Below are positions 43,666-51,208 of a stretch of 56,571 nt of DNA, piece after piece. The position numbers and the translations under genes are program-made. The notes beneath the pieces were generated by a model, which searched no databases, was not told where the DNA came from, and was given only the letters and a program-made list of their open reading frames with translations. Source of the stretch: an uncultured Bacteroidota bacterium (GTDB taxonomy: Bacteria > Bacteroidota > Bacteroidia > Chitinophagales > Chitinophagaceae); assembly GCA_903905065.1 (NCBI GenBank), contig CAIVEW010000046.1, positions 1-56,571 on the forward strand, written 5' to 3'. Position 1 is the first letter of the stretch, and each line of letters opens with the position of its first letter.

Positions 43666-44355
43666 TTAGTTTTCCGGGGTTTTGATGTAGATGGTGTTTG
43701 CTTCGTAATCGAAACCGTTTAGCTCGAAGGAGCCTTCGAGCTCGCGGAAGCCACGGGCTAAAAGGAACTTATCTATATCCGGTTTCAGGGTGTGGCCTTC
43801 GTAGTAGGGTTTTAATCCAACCTCTGTCATAATGATGCGGGTATGTTTCAGTATCTCCGGGGCGCCTTCGAAGACCAGCAGCTCGGCGCCTTGCACATCT
43901 ATCCACATTATGTCTATGGCAGTTATGTTGTTAGCTGCGCACCAGTTATCAAGCGTATCGGCCTGCACTTTTATTTCTTTCTGCACGAGCGACTGGCCAT
44001 AGTATGCGTTGCTTTTGAGGGTGTCGCTGAAGCGGAACATGGAAGAGAAGCCGGCATCTATTTTCTGCTCTATACTGGTGTCAACTGCGTAGAATGGTAT
44101 CTCGCCCGCCTTATTGCTGAGGGCGAGATTGTGTATGTGTATCCTGTCTTTTTGTGCCGCTGATAGCTGCGCATGGTTTTGCAGGCATAGCTGGTAGGAG
44201 CCCGGTACCGGCTCAAAGGCGTCTATGCGGGCATGAGGGAAGATATTGGCAAACTCAATGCTCTGGTGGAGGTGCCAACTGCCTATATCCACCACTTGGC
44301 GCACCTCTCCCAGTTCCTGCTTACCAAGCATACTTGCCAGCCGGCGGGCTACCAT
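43666..44355 (-). CDS. FkbM family methyltransferase
   Basis: 229 residues. SAM-binding start VVDIGSWHLHQSIEFANIF, then DAFEPVPGSYQLC, QKDRIHIHNLALSNKAGE, and the FkbM signature IDIMWIDVQGAELLVFEGA. FkbM enzymes O-methylate sugars, polyketides and glycolipids, often in surface glycan loci. It lies 35 bases downstream of the GT9-like gene on the same strand, so it probably acts on the sugar that enzyme adds. The start is the first ATG; upstream codons in frame include no alternative start. Confidence 0.9.
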   Translation of the reverse strand: MVARRLASMLGKQELGEVRQVVDIGSWHLHQSIEFANIFPHARIDAFEPVPGSYQLCLQNHAQLSAAQKDRIHIHNLALSNKAGEIPFYAVDTSIEQKIDAGFSSMFRFSDTLKSNAYYGQSLVQKEIKVQADTLDNWCAANNITAIDIMWIDVQGAELLVFEGAPEILKHTRIIMTEVGLKPYYEGHTLKPDIDKFLLARGFRELEGSFELNGFDYEANTIYIKTPEN

Positions 44356-44390
44356 GCTTTTACGATTGGTTTCCGTGATGATCTTTTCCT

Positions 44391-45314
44391 TTATACTAAT
44401 TCCTTCACTTTTTTTTTACTTTCTGCTTCGGCCTGTTTTTTATCGCCACGGATGGCTTCTATGATGCGGTCAGCATCGAAGATCTCATCTTCGTTGTTGT
44501 ACGGGAACTCAGTGACCTGGTCAGAAATGTTGTACTTGCTGAAAACGGAATTGCGGAACTCCGGCTGCATGGTGGGCGGATTGGCGATAATGTTAGTGTG
44601 CATTTCGTAGCCGAACTGCGAGGGCACATTGGCGATCCAGCAAACTACGGAAGGCTTGCCGAGCGCGGCGGCGGTGTGCTGGGCAAAACTGTCTATAAAT
44701 AACCGCTTTGTGCTCATCTCTATGAGTACTGCAAGGGCGCGGAAATCGGCCTGCACGGGATATACATTCTGCAGGGGCAACTGGTCTTGCCGGCGGATGT
44801 GGACCACATTATAATCGGCAGCAAAGGTGTTCACTATTTTTTGGGCAGTAGCCACTGGCAGATCGCGGGGCCAGGAGTATTTATCGGTCTGGTTGGGCAT
44901 GCCACCATTGGTCTGGATGGCGAGGATGGGCTTGGGCGAAACAAAGGCAGTGCCGAATGAGGTGCGCTCCTTGCCGGTAATGAACAGTTCGGGCAGCTCG
45001 CCATTGTACTTGATACCGAACATCTCGCACCACACTTTGATAAGGTGGCCGCGCTGGTAGATGAACTCGGTATCCATGTAGGGATCGTGGAGGAACAGCT
45101 TGGTATCTTTGCCCTCTATGTGCTGGGGGTAGAAATAATTGAGGTTGCCGAAGGTGAGCGACATGCTCACATTTGGGTTGCGCATAAACACATCCGGGTA
45201 GCCGGAAAGGACTATGAGCTCTGCCTGGGGATATTGTGTTTTTATGGCTTTGCATACGGCAGTTGCCGCTATGCTTTTACCGATGCCGCCGCTTATTTGG
45301 AAGATGATTTTCAT
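44391..45314 (-). CDS. GT9-like glycosyltransferase
   Basis: 307 residues resembling the GT9 heptosyltransferase family (GT-B fold). N-terminal sugar-acceptor side: MKIIFQISGGIGKSIAATAV; C-terminal donor site: MSTKRLFIDSFAQHTAAALGKPSVVCWI, in which the D-S...H...AAALGKP pattern is typical of GT9. Between them, NVVHIRRQDQLPLQNVYPV. Full heptosyltransferases are slightly longer (about 320-350), but the domain set looks complete. Some relatives of this fold glycosylate beta-helical adhesins; that role is inferred from its neighbours, not shown. Confidence 0.85.
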   Translation of the reverse strand: MKIIFQISGGIGKSIAATAVCKAIKTQYPQAELIVLSGYPDVFMRNPNVSMSLTFGNLNYFYPQHIEGKDTKLFLHDPYMDTEFIYQRGHLIKVWCEMFGIKYNGELPELFITGKERTSFGTAFVSPKPILAIQTNGGMPNQTDKYSWPRDLPVATAQKIVNTFAADYNVVHIRRQDQLPLQNVYPVQADFRALAVLIEMSTKRLFIDSFAQHTAAALGKPSVVCWIANVPSQFGYEMHTNIIANPPTMQPEFRNSVFSKYNISDQVTEFPYNNEDEIFDADRIIEAIRGDKKQAEAESKKKVKELV

Positions 45315-45329
45315 TTTGTGTGTTTGTTT

Positions 45330-45420
45330 GGAATTAGGGATTGGATATTGGGAATTAGGATTGTTATGTGTTGTGTTGGGAATTAGGAATTAAGAATTTG
45401 AAATTAGGAATTTGGATTGT
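45330..45420. repeat. GAATTAGGA-type tandem words
   Basis: GGAATTAGG and close variants occur about six times between 45330 and 45420, interspersed with TTGTTATG, in the gap between the 86-residue gene and the GT9-like gene. Local AT-rich low complexity. Confidence 0.45.
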
Positions 45421-45448
45421 TATGCGTATTGCGCGAGTTGACCACCCC

Positions 45449-45507
45449 CGCTAAAAAACACTGCTTCGCTATGTTTTTTAGCGTCCCCTCCTTGAAAAAA
45501 GGAGGGG
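45449..45507. repeat. Double hairpin element (possible minus-strand terminator)
   Basis: Two perfect stems: CGCTAAAAAACA (45449-45460) / TGTTTTTTAGCG (45472-45483), and CCCCTCCTT (45485-45493) / AAGGAGGGG (45499-45507). They lie in the 224-base gap between the 86-residue gene (stop at 45539) and the GT9-like gene (start at 45314), so they may separate or attenuate the two parts of the locus. Confidence 0.5.
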
Positions 45508-45538
45508 AGTTGTGTTGCGCACTCATGTTGTGCCGCAC

Positions 45539-45799
45539 TTAGTTTTCTTTTGTTTTTTCATCAGCGGGGAAATCATTGAAGGAAATGCCACCGATTATTT
45601 TGTTGCTGATACCACCGCCAATAAAACTGTTCATGGGGTCGGGGACTTCTCCTTCTGCGAATTCTTTATAAACGGGCTCGCCGGTCTCGTCTTGTGTTTT
45701 CTTAAGGTGCTCCAATATTAATTCGTTCGTTCTATGCACTTTTTGGATAACGGCGGCCTGCGCCTCTATCATTTTTATTATCATAGCTTGTGTCATCAC
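45539..45799 (-). CDS. 86-residue protein with one GGGxxN repeat motif
   Basis: 86 residues. N-terminal half is helical (MMTQAMIIKMIEAQAAVIQ, then VHRTNELILEHLKK); the C-terminal part reads FIGGGISNKIIGGISFNDF, matching the repeat unit of the 964-residue protein encoded 1.9 kb upstream on the same strand (SFIGGG...N.I). No signal peptide. Lies 24 bases after the NHL/T9SS gene. A helical segment with one repeat unit suggests a cap, adaptor or nucleator for the larger protein; this is inference. Length and codon use look real. Confidence 0.65.
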   Translation of the reverse strand: MMTQAMIIKMIEAQAAVIQKVHRTNELILEHLKKTQDETGEPVYKEFAEGEVPDPMNSFIGGGISNKIIGGISFNDFPADEKTKEN

Positions 45800-45822
45800 A
45801 GAATCGTTTTAAATAGTAAAGG

Positions 45823-47694
45823 TCATTGTTTAATGATTTTATTGGTTGCTCTAAGGCCAGAAGGATACACCACCTCCATCATATACACGCCCGCAGGCAG
45901 TTCTTTTACATCAATGGTATTAGTTCCCTGTTGCAAAGTTCCCTGCATAACAGCAGAACCGACCACACTCCGTATTTTATAGACCACCTGTGTACGCACA
46001 TCATCCACATAAAGCAAATCCTTTACCGGGTTGGGATAGATGACCTCTCCCCGGCCCTCTCCGAAGGAGAGGGAGGTGTTACGCACTCCTGTTGTTGACG
46101 CTGTAACGGTACTTATTGCCGAGGTTGTACTATCATAGCACCCCTCTGTAGGCGGTACTACGGTAGCGGTGATATGGTCTGTGCCGGGGGCCTTGGTGTA
46201 GGTGGTAGTGGGTGCGGTGGTGGTGCTGAAAAGAGCACTGTTGTTGTACCAGTGGATGCTGTAGCCGCTCCCCGCTCCCGCTACTACAGCACTCACTGTT
46301 ACTGTGGTGCCTACGGCTGCTGCTGCCGGGGCGGTAACGGTGATGGTGGGCGTGGTGATGGGCGTGACCGACATAATAATAATATTACTGCTGGTAACCG
46401 CGCTGGTGCAGGGGCTGGTGGCTGTGGCTATGCAGCGTATGCTGTCTGCATCTGCAGGGGTGTAGGTATAGGTGCTGGATGTGGCGCCGGTTATGGGTGT
46501 GCCGTTTACATACCACTGGTAGGTTACCGTACCGCTGCTCGCGGTTGTTGCTGCTGTGTAGGTTATTGGTGTGCTGGCGCAGGCGGTGTCTGTGAGGGTG
46601 GTGATGCTATTTGTGAGGGTGATGGGGATGGGTGGGTAGGTTACTTTGCGGATGCGACCGTTTCCGTTATCAGCTATATATAAATTGCCACAATTATCTA
46701 CGCATATTCCTCTTGTTGATGAAACTTCAGATGTGGCAGCCCCTCCCCCATCACCCAAAAACCCTGCGACGCCATTGCCCACAATAGTAGTTATAATACC
46801 TGTTGCGTCCACCTTACGAATTCTATTGTTATCCATGTCACTGATAAGTATGTTACCCTGATTATCAATAACTACATCGTCAGGTAGCCACAATTCAGCC
46901 GCAGTTGCAGGCCCCATATCACCACTATATCCATTTACGCCAGTACCAATAATAGTATTAATTATCCCTGTCGTAATATTTATTTCCCGTATCCTATTGT
47001 TATCTGTAATGTATAGATTACCTGAGGAATCGGTACGAAGGCCATAGATAGCGCTTAATTGTGCACTGGTAGCTGGACCTGTATCTCCTGAAAAACCATT
47101 AGTTCCATTGCCTGCCACAGTAGTTATGATTCCAGATAGATCTATTTTCCGAATTTTAAAGTTTAAAAGATCAGAGAAGTATAAATTTCCCAATACATCA
47201 ACACATATACCATACGGTGCATTTAGTGATGCCGTAGCTGCCGCCCCTCCATCACCACTATACCCGGCAATACCATTACCTGCAAGCGTTGTAATAATAC
47301 CTGTAGCAGCATCCACTTTTCTAATTCTATTATTGTTTTCATCTGCTATATACAAATTGCCAGCTGAATCTGTGGCAACGCCAATCCCCCTATTTATTTG
47401 TGCGGCTGTAGCGGGTCCTGTATCTCCGCCAAAGCCTGCTACTCCTGTGCCTGCCACGAGAGTAATTATCCCTGATGAGGATACTTTACGAATTGTATTG
47501 TTGTTCTCTGAAAAATAATAGTTATTATGATTATCAACCGTAATGAAGCCGACAGCTCCGATATTAGCAGCGATTGCAGGTCCTCCATCGCCGGTATAAC
47601 CTGCACCAACATTGGTACCAGCAATTGTGGTAATTATTTGCGCGCTGCTTGCAGAAGCGCAAATAAGCATAACAATGAAGAAAATATTTTTCAT
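45823..47694 (-). CDS. NHL-repeat surface protein with T9SS sorting domain
   Basis: About 623 residues from ATG 47694 (an ATG at 47706 would add 4). Signal peptide MKNIFFIVMLICASASSAQ. About six NHL-like repeats (about 20-345) with GNLYIADENNNRIRKVD-type units and (G)NGVAGFSGDGG-type linkers, forming a beta-propeller; two Ig-like regions (about 350-535); a linker (SLSFGEGRGEVIYPNP) that contains a hairpin-encoded peptide (see 46055-46073); and a T9SS type A sorting domain ending TNKIIKQ. Located between the giant repeat gene (7-19 bases) and the 86-residue gene, so it is in the same operon. Surface-attached; the ligand is unknown. Confidence 0.88.
   Translation of the reverse strand: MKNIFFIVMLICASASSAQIITTIAGTNVGAGYTGDGGPAIAANIGAVGFITVDNHNNYYFSENNNTIRKVSSSGIITLVAGTGVAGFGGDTGPATAAQINRGIGVATDSAGNLYIADENNNRIRKVDAATGIITTLAGNGIAGYSGDGGAAATASLNAPYGICVDVLGNLYFSDLLNFKIRKIDLSGIITTVAGNGTNGFSGDTGPATSAQLSAIYGLRTDSSGNLYITDNNRIREINITTGIINTIIGTGVNGYSGDMGPATAAELWLPDDVVIDNQGNILISDMDNNRIRKVDATGIITTIVGNGVAGFLGDGGGAATSEVSSTRGICVDNCGNLYIADNGNGRIRKVTYPPIPITLTNSITTLTDTACASTPITYTAATTASSGTVTYQWYVNGTPITGATSSTYTYTPADADSIRCIATATSPCTSAVTSSNIIIMSVTPITTPTITVTAPAAAAVGTTVTVSAVVAGAGSGYSIHWYNNSALFSTTTAPTTTYTKAPGTDHITATVVPPTEGCYDSTTSAISTVTASTTGVRNTSLSFGEGRGEVIYPNPVKDLLYVDDVRTQVVYKIRSVVGSAVMQGTLQQGTNTIDVKELPAGVYMMEVVYPSGLRATNKIIKQ
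46055..46073. repeat. Hairpin element inside a coding region
   Basis: CCCTCTCC (46055-46062) GAA GGAGAGGG (46066-46073) is a perfect 8-bp stem. It codes for the residues around SFGEGRGE at the join of Ig-like region and sorting domain. Similar stems (for example CCCCTCC/GGAGGGG at 45485-45507) are intergenic elsewhere. Confidence 0.5.
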
Positions 47695-47712
47695 AATATT
47701 AGTCAACGATAT

Positions 47713-50607
47713 TTAAACAATATAAAGTGCCTTCCCTGGACTGCCGGGTGTATTCCAATATATAGTGCCAACTGGCAAAACACCGGCCCCTGGCCCGGGT
47801 ATTGCGCTTGCCCAAAGTCCGTTTACATGCAAAGAGTTAGGATTGCCCACGAGAGGTCCGAGAACTATCCCACTCCCTGCAATAAAAGAATTAGGAAAGC
47901 CAGCGGGTATAGTATTATTAGCGCCACCTAAGATAGAGGAGCAGGAGTCTGCGACTCTATTGTCAAAACCACCTAATATAGATGAGTGGTGAGTACCGGC
48001 ACAGACTGTATTGATCTGGCCACCGCCTATTACTCCATAAGTTGTAGTAGCCCCGGTATCATCAATAACGTTTCCGATGCCGCCACCTATTCCACCAAAG
48101 TGGGAGCCGAGACCACCAGCAACACCCACACGATTACTATTGCCACCACTAATAAAACTACAACAAGATGAAGCCGAAACAGAGTTTGTAACGCCACCAC
48201 CAACAAACGAACCGTTGCCAAAAGCGCAATTAGCATCTCCGCCCGCTATTGACGAGAAGTTGCCACAAGCAATATTACTCATTCCCCCGCCGATGAATGA
48301 ACCATCTGCTTTGGCGCAGTTCAGATTACCACCACCAATCGTAGCGGAATTGCCGCATGCAACACTAAACGCCCCTCCCCCTATAAAAGATAATATGCCA
48401 CAAGCCTGGTTGTTACTACCACCGGCAACAGCGGACGTTTGAGACAAGGCAACATTATCTTCTCCGCCGCCTACAAATGATCTTTGCCCGTAAGCGCAAT
48501 TAAGAATGCCGCCAACTACTGCCGCTTCCGTACAAGTAGTATTGGAACATCCGCCGCCAATAAATGAGGCTAATCCACAGGCGTGATTAGTCCATCCTCC
48601 AACGATGGCTGCACAGCCGAAACCAGGAAAAATCACATTTAGTTCGCCGCCACCGACGAAACCGTGAAGAGAAGTTGCGCCAACCGAATTAAGCTCCCCG
48701 CCCCCGACAAACGCTCCAGCACTGGAAACGCTATTAAAAACGCCACCGACAACTGTAGATACGTTTCCTAAGGCGGTATTCGAGAGGCCACCACCGACTA
48801 CGGTGTGCCTACTTACTGCACTATTGCTTTCTCCGCCGCCGATAAAAGAGGCATGTGCCGGTCCAATGCCGTCATCAATGATGCAGTTGCAAAAACCACC
48901 CACAATTGAAGCGCATGTTACCGGACTGCCTATAATGCTGCTGCTAATAACATTGGTATCACCGCCGCCTATAAAATTGAAATCACCAAAAATGCAATTA
49001 CCATGGGTAAGAGGGGCTGTAGTGTCGAACCAGCCGCCCCCACCGATGAAGCTGCCAATGCCGTTTATGCAATTGAAACTGCCACTGCCTATGAAGCTGC
49101 AGTTAGAAGCCGTATTAACAGCATTATCCGTCCCACTGCCTATAAAGCCGTAATTGCTGAAAATACAATTGCCGTGTTGTAAAGTAACAGGGTCACAGTA
49201 GCCGCCGCCGCCTATCACGCTGCCGCAGCCATTTACGTTGTTAAAACTGCCGCTGCCTATAAAACTGCAATTTAGCTTTATCAAATTAGTATCGCCGTTC
49301 CCAACAAAGGAGTTATTGCCTGCTACACAGTTGTTGCAGCCATTAACAATAGATGAAAAATTTGATCCCGATAGAATGCAGTTTTGACACCCGGTACCTA
49401 TAATCCCATAGCTTGTAGCCAATATGGAATCATCAATACAATTATTTTGCCCGCTGCCTATGCCGCTGAGCGGAGCGCCGAGCCCACCAAGGCTGCCAAT
49501 ACAATTACTTTTACCGCTATTAATAAAAGACGCATCCGATAAATTAAAAATAGCATTCGAACCACCGCCGGTTATTACTGATAAATTAGAACCAATGCAA
49601 TGGTTCAAACCACCAATAATTGAAGAATACTCGGTACTCTGACAGATACAATTCTTTTGGCCACCAGCTATCACGCTGAAAGGCGATGTTTTGTCGATTG
49701 TGTTAGATAGACCTGCACCAATGAAACTACAATCTGATGCCGCAGCTATACTGTTGGTATCTCCACCGCCAATAAAAGATGCATTACTGCCAGCACTATT
49801 AAGATGGCCGCCAAATATACCGGAGCATGCAGAACCGGGTAAAATGCAGTTCCGGAAGCCGCCTCCAATAGCATTATTGGGTGACGGACTACTGGCAGCA
49901 GTATTAATACAGTTTCGCTGGCCTCCTCCTATAAAACTAAATACAGCAGGCGGGTTCGCCGTTGCGTTACCAATCGTGTTATGGCAACCACCACCGATAA
50001 CACCGCAATGTGATCCTTTATTTACAGCGTTTGTATCGCCGCCGCCAATGAATGAATTATTAGCTGCTATGCTATTCGAGCAACCTCCAAATATCGAGGA
50101 ACAGTTTATGCCGGCGCAAATTGTATTTTGCTGCCCCCCACCAATATTGTTGAAACAGGAACTCAATGCACTAGTAGTATCAATACAATTTAGCGCCCCA
50201 CCACCAATAAAACTAAAACAGGCAGGAGCACAGCCTAATACATTACCGGCAATATGATTACTTTGGCCGTTAACGATTGAAGAAAAACATCCGCATACAC
50301 CATTCCTGTCACCATTAAAAATATTTTCAAAATGGCCTTTAACTACATTCTGGCAACCATTTGCAACGGTATTATATATTCCAACATCAGGAACCGGGCC
50401 ACCGGCAAAGGTATCAGTGCAATTTGTTTGGCCCATTAGTATCACAGATAAGCATGCACGATTAAGATGTGAATTCGTAAGAGGACCACCGAGTATTGCG
50501 GAGCAATTACCGGCACCACCAAATGAGCCGGCAACGGGTGTACCCGAAGGATCAGATCTTAATGATTGACTAAGAGCGCCGGGGTCGCAAAAAATGTTAA
50601 AAGACAT
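47713..50607 (-). CDS. Giant GGGxxN-repeat, cysteine-rich protein
   Basis: 964 residues built of about 45-50 units of about 16 residues, consensus xSFIGGGxxNxIxxxx (for example FIGGGDTNAV, FIGGGQRNCI, VVGGGLSNTA, FVGGGELNSV). Such strictly periodic Gly/Asn turns suggest a parallel beta-solenoid. About 53 cysteines by hand count, many at the same place in the unit (GGGxxNC). N-terminus MSFNIFCDPGALSQSLRS is no signal peptide and no membrane helix is present. The C-terminal 55 residues differ (NSLHVNGLWASAIPG, IYWNTPGSPGKALYIV) and look like a tail or cap domain. Similar (S)xVGGGxxN repeats occur in some surface, tail-fibre-like and virus proteins, by memory. Function unknown; likely structural. 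First of the operon after the regulator. Confidence 0.8.
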   Translation of the reverse strand: MSFNIFCDPGALSQSLRSDPSGTPVAGSFGGAGNCSAILGGPLTNSHLNRACLSVILMGQTNCTDTFAGGPVPDVGIYNTVANGCQNVVKGHFENIFNGDRNGVCGCFSSIVNGQSNHIAGNVLGCAPACFSFIGGGALNCIDTTSALSSCFNNIGGGQQNTICAGINCSSIFGGCSNSIAANNSFIGGGDTNAVNKGSHCGVIGGGCHNTIGNATANPPAVFSFIGGGQRNCINTAASSPSPNNAIGGGFRNCILPGSACSGIFGGHLNSAGSNASFIGGGDTNSIAAASDCSFIGAGLSNTIDKTSPFSVIAGGQKNCICQSTEYSSIIGGLNHCIGSNLSVITGGGSNAIFNLSDASFINSGKSNCIGSLGGLGAPLSGIGSGQNNCIDDSILATSYGIIGTGCQNCILSGSNFSSIVNGCNNCVAGNNSFVGNGDTNLIKLNCSFIGSGSFNNVNGCGSVIGGGGYCDPVTLQHGNCIFSNYGFIGSGTDNAVNTASNCSFIGSGSFNCINGIGSFIGGGGWFDTTAPLTHGNCIFGDFNFIGGGDTNVISSSIIGSPVTCASIVGGFCNCIIDDGIGPAHASFIGGGESNSAVSRHTVVGGGLSNTALGNVSTVVGGVFNSVSSAGAFVGGGELNSVGATSLHGFVGGGELNVIFPGFGCAAIVGGWTNHACGLASFIGGGCSNTTCTEAAVVGGILNCAYGQRSFVGGGEDNVALSQTSAVAGGSNNQACGILSFIGGGAFSVACGNSATIGGGNLNCAKADGSFIGGGMSNIACGNFSSIAGGDANCAFGNGSFVGGGVTNSVSASSCCSFISGGNSNRVGVAGGLGSHFGGIGGGIGNVIDDTGATTTYGVIGGGQINTVCAGTHHSSILGGFDNRVADSCSSILGGANNTIPAGFPNSFIAGSGIVLGPLVGNPNSLHVNGLWASAIPGPGAGVLPVGTIYWNTPGSPGKALYIV

Positions 50608-50641
50608 AGGAATAGTTTTAAAAGTAAGTGTGTGATTACCT

Positions 50642-50649
50642 CAAAGCTA
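50642..50649 (-). promoter_or_regulatory. Candidate -7 element of the giant-gene operon
   Basis: TAGCTTTG on the minus strand, matching TAnnTTTG, 34 bases before the ATG at 50607. The place for a -33 TTTG (about 20 bases upstream, near 50670) instead holds the edge of the dyad at 50671-50688. Confidence 0.5.
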
Positions 50650-50670
50650 CTTTATCTAAAGATACGAATA

Positions 50671-50688
50671 ATAGCCATTAATGGCTAT
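50671..50688. promoter_or_regulatory. Candidate operator 1: perfect 18-base dyad
   Basis: ATAGCCATTAATGGCTAT is a perfect inverted repeat with half-site ATAGCCAT and centre at 50679.5. It lies between the regulator gene and the giant gene, overlapping the expected -33 region. Estimated distance to the start of transcription is about 42 bases, a usual place for LuxR-type activators. Confidence 0.6.
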
Positions 50689-50692
50689 AGGT

Positions 50693-50710
50693 GTAGCTAT
50701 AAATGGCTAT
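50693..50710. promoter_or_regulatory. Candidate operator 2: imperfect dyad
   Basis: GTAGCTATAAATGGCTAT keeps one perfect half-site (ATGGCTAT) and has two mismatches in the other. Same 2-base spacer as operator 1; centre-to-centre distance 22 bases. It overlaps the stop codon of the LuxR-type gene. Confidence 0.5.
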
Positions 50711-50913
50711 TGCCTACTCAAAGAATTGGTGTATCGTACTATTAATTCGGCCATCGTTACGCCTGCTTTCTTCATCATATGCTTCCGCTGGTTGTTCACT
50801 GTGTCAACGCTGGTGCCGAGAATATCTGCAATTTGTTTGGAAGATTTGCTTTTCGCAATGAGCGCCAGCACTTCGAGCTCGCGCCCGGAGGGCAGTAAGT
50901 TATCATTACTCAT
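50707..50913 (-). CDS. Stand-alone LuxR/NarL-type (GerE) DNA-binding protein
   Basis: 68 residues, essentially only the C-terminal four-helix DNA-binding domain of LuxR/NarL regulators: LLPSGRELEVLALIAKSKSS, then KQIADILGTSVDTVNNQRKHMMKKAGV. The normal (L)T-x-R-E-x-E-V-L start is altered to LPSGRELEVL. No receiver or ligand-binding domain. A stop codon two codons upstream of the ATG fixes the start. Directly upstream of the giant gene, with two matching dyads between, so it is the likely regulator of the operon, perhaps also of itself. How it senses a signal is unclear. Confidence 0.85.
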   Translation of the reverse strand: MSNDNLLPSGRELEVLALIAKSKSSKQIADILGTSVDTVNNQRKHMMKKAGVTMAELIVRYTNSLSRQ

Positions 50914-51192
50914 GGTTCATAGTTTAGTGGCGTGAAAATAGATAATAAACGTACATAACAAAAATTAAACCTGCAAGAAAAATATTAAGAAAATGAAAAA
51001 TTAATATTGAATGTTAGTGAAACATGGGTGCCTCTTTGTAGATCGGCAAGTTTACCTAGCGGCTCTGGAGGCTGAGTAAAGAACAGAACGTATAAGCGAG
51101 CGTGGCAACGATGCTTAATAGCAGCAGATAGTTTGGAACCAAATGAATATATTTTGGCAATTGCGCGGCCTGTGGTTTTTCACTATTAACCT

Positions 51193-51200
51193 TAGCTTTG
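51193..51200 (+). promoter_or_regulatory. Candidate -7 element for fmt
   Basis: TAGCTTTG matches TAnnTTTG, only 8 bases before the ATG at 51209, implying a very short leader. In 50914-51192 no gene is seen. Confidence 0.35.
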
Positions 51201-51208
51201 CAGCCTGA

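Noticed and set aside
46174..46683. Plus-strand Gly/Cys/Tyr-rich open frame opposite the NHL protein
   Set aside because: Antisense of Thr/Ala-rich codons; no plausible protein features.
47765..50257. Several plus-strand Pro/Leu-rich open frames opposite the giant gene (for example 48077-48442 and 49691-50257)
   Set aside because: They mirror the GGGxxN codons (GGC/GGT to PPPI). The periodicity belongs to the minus-strand gene.
47713..50607. Regular spacing of similar words, considered as a CRISPR array
   Set aside because: The about 48-base period is coding, with degenerate third positions; no identical repeats with unique spacers and no cas genes.
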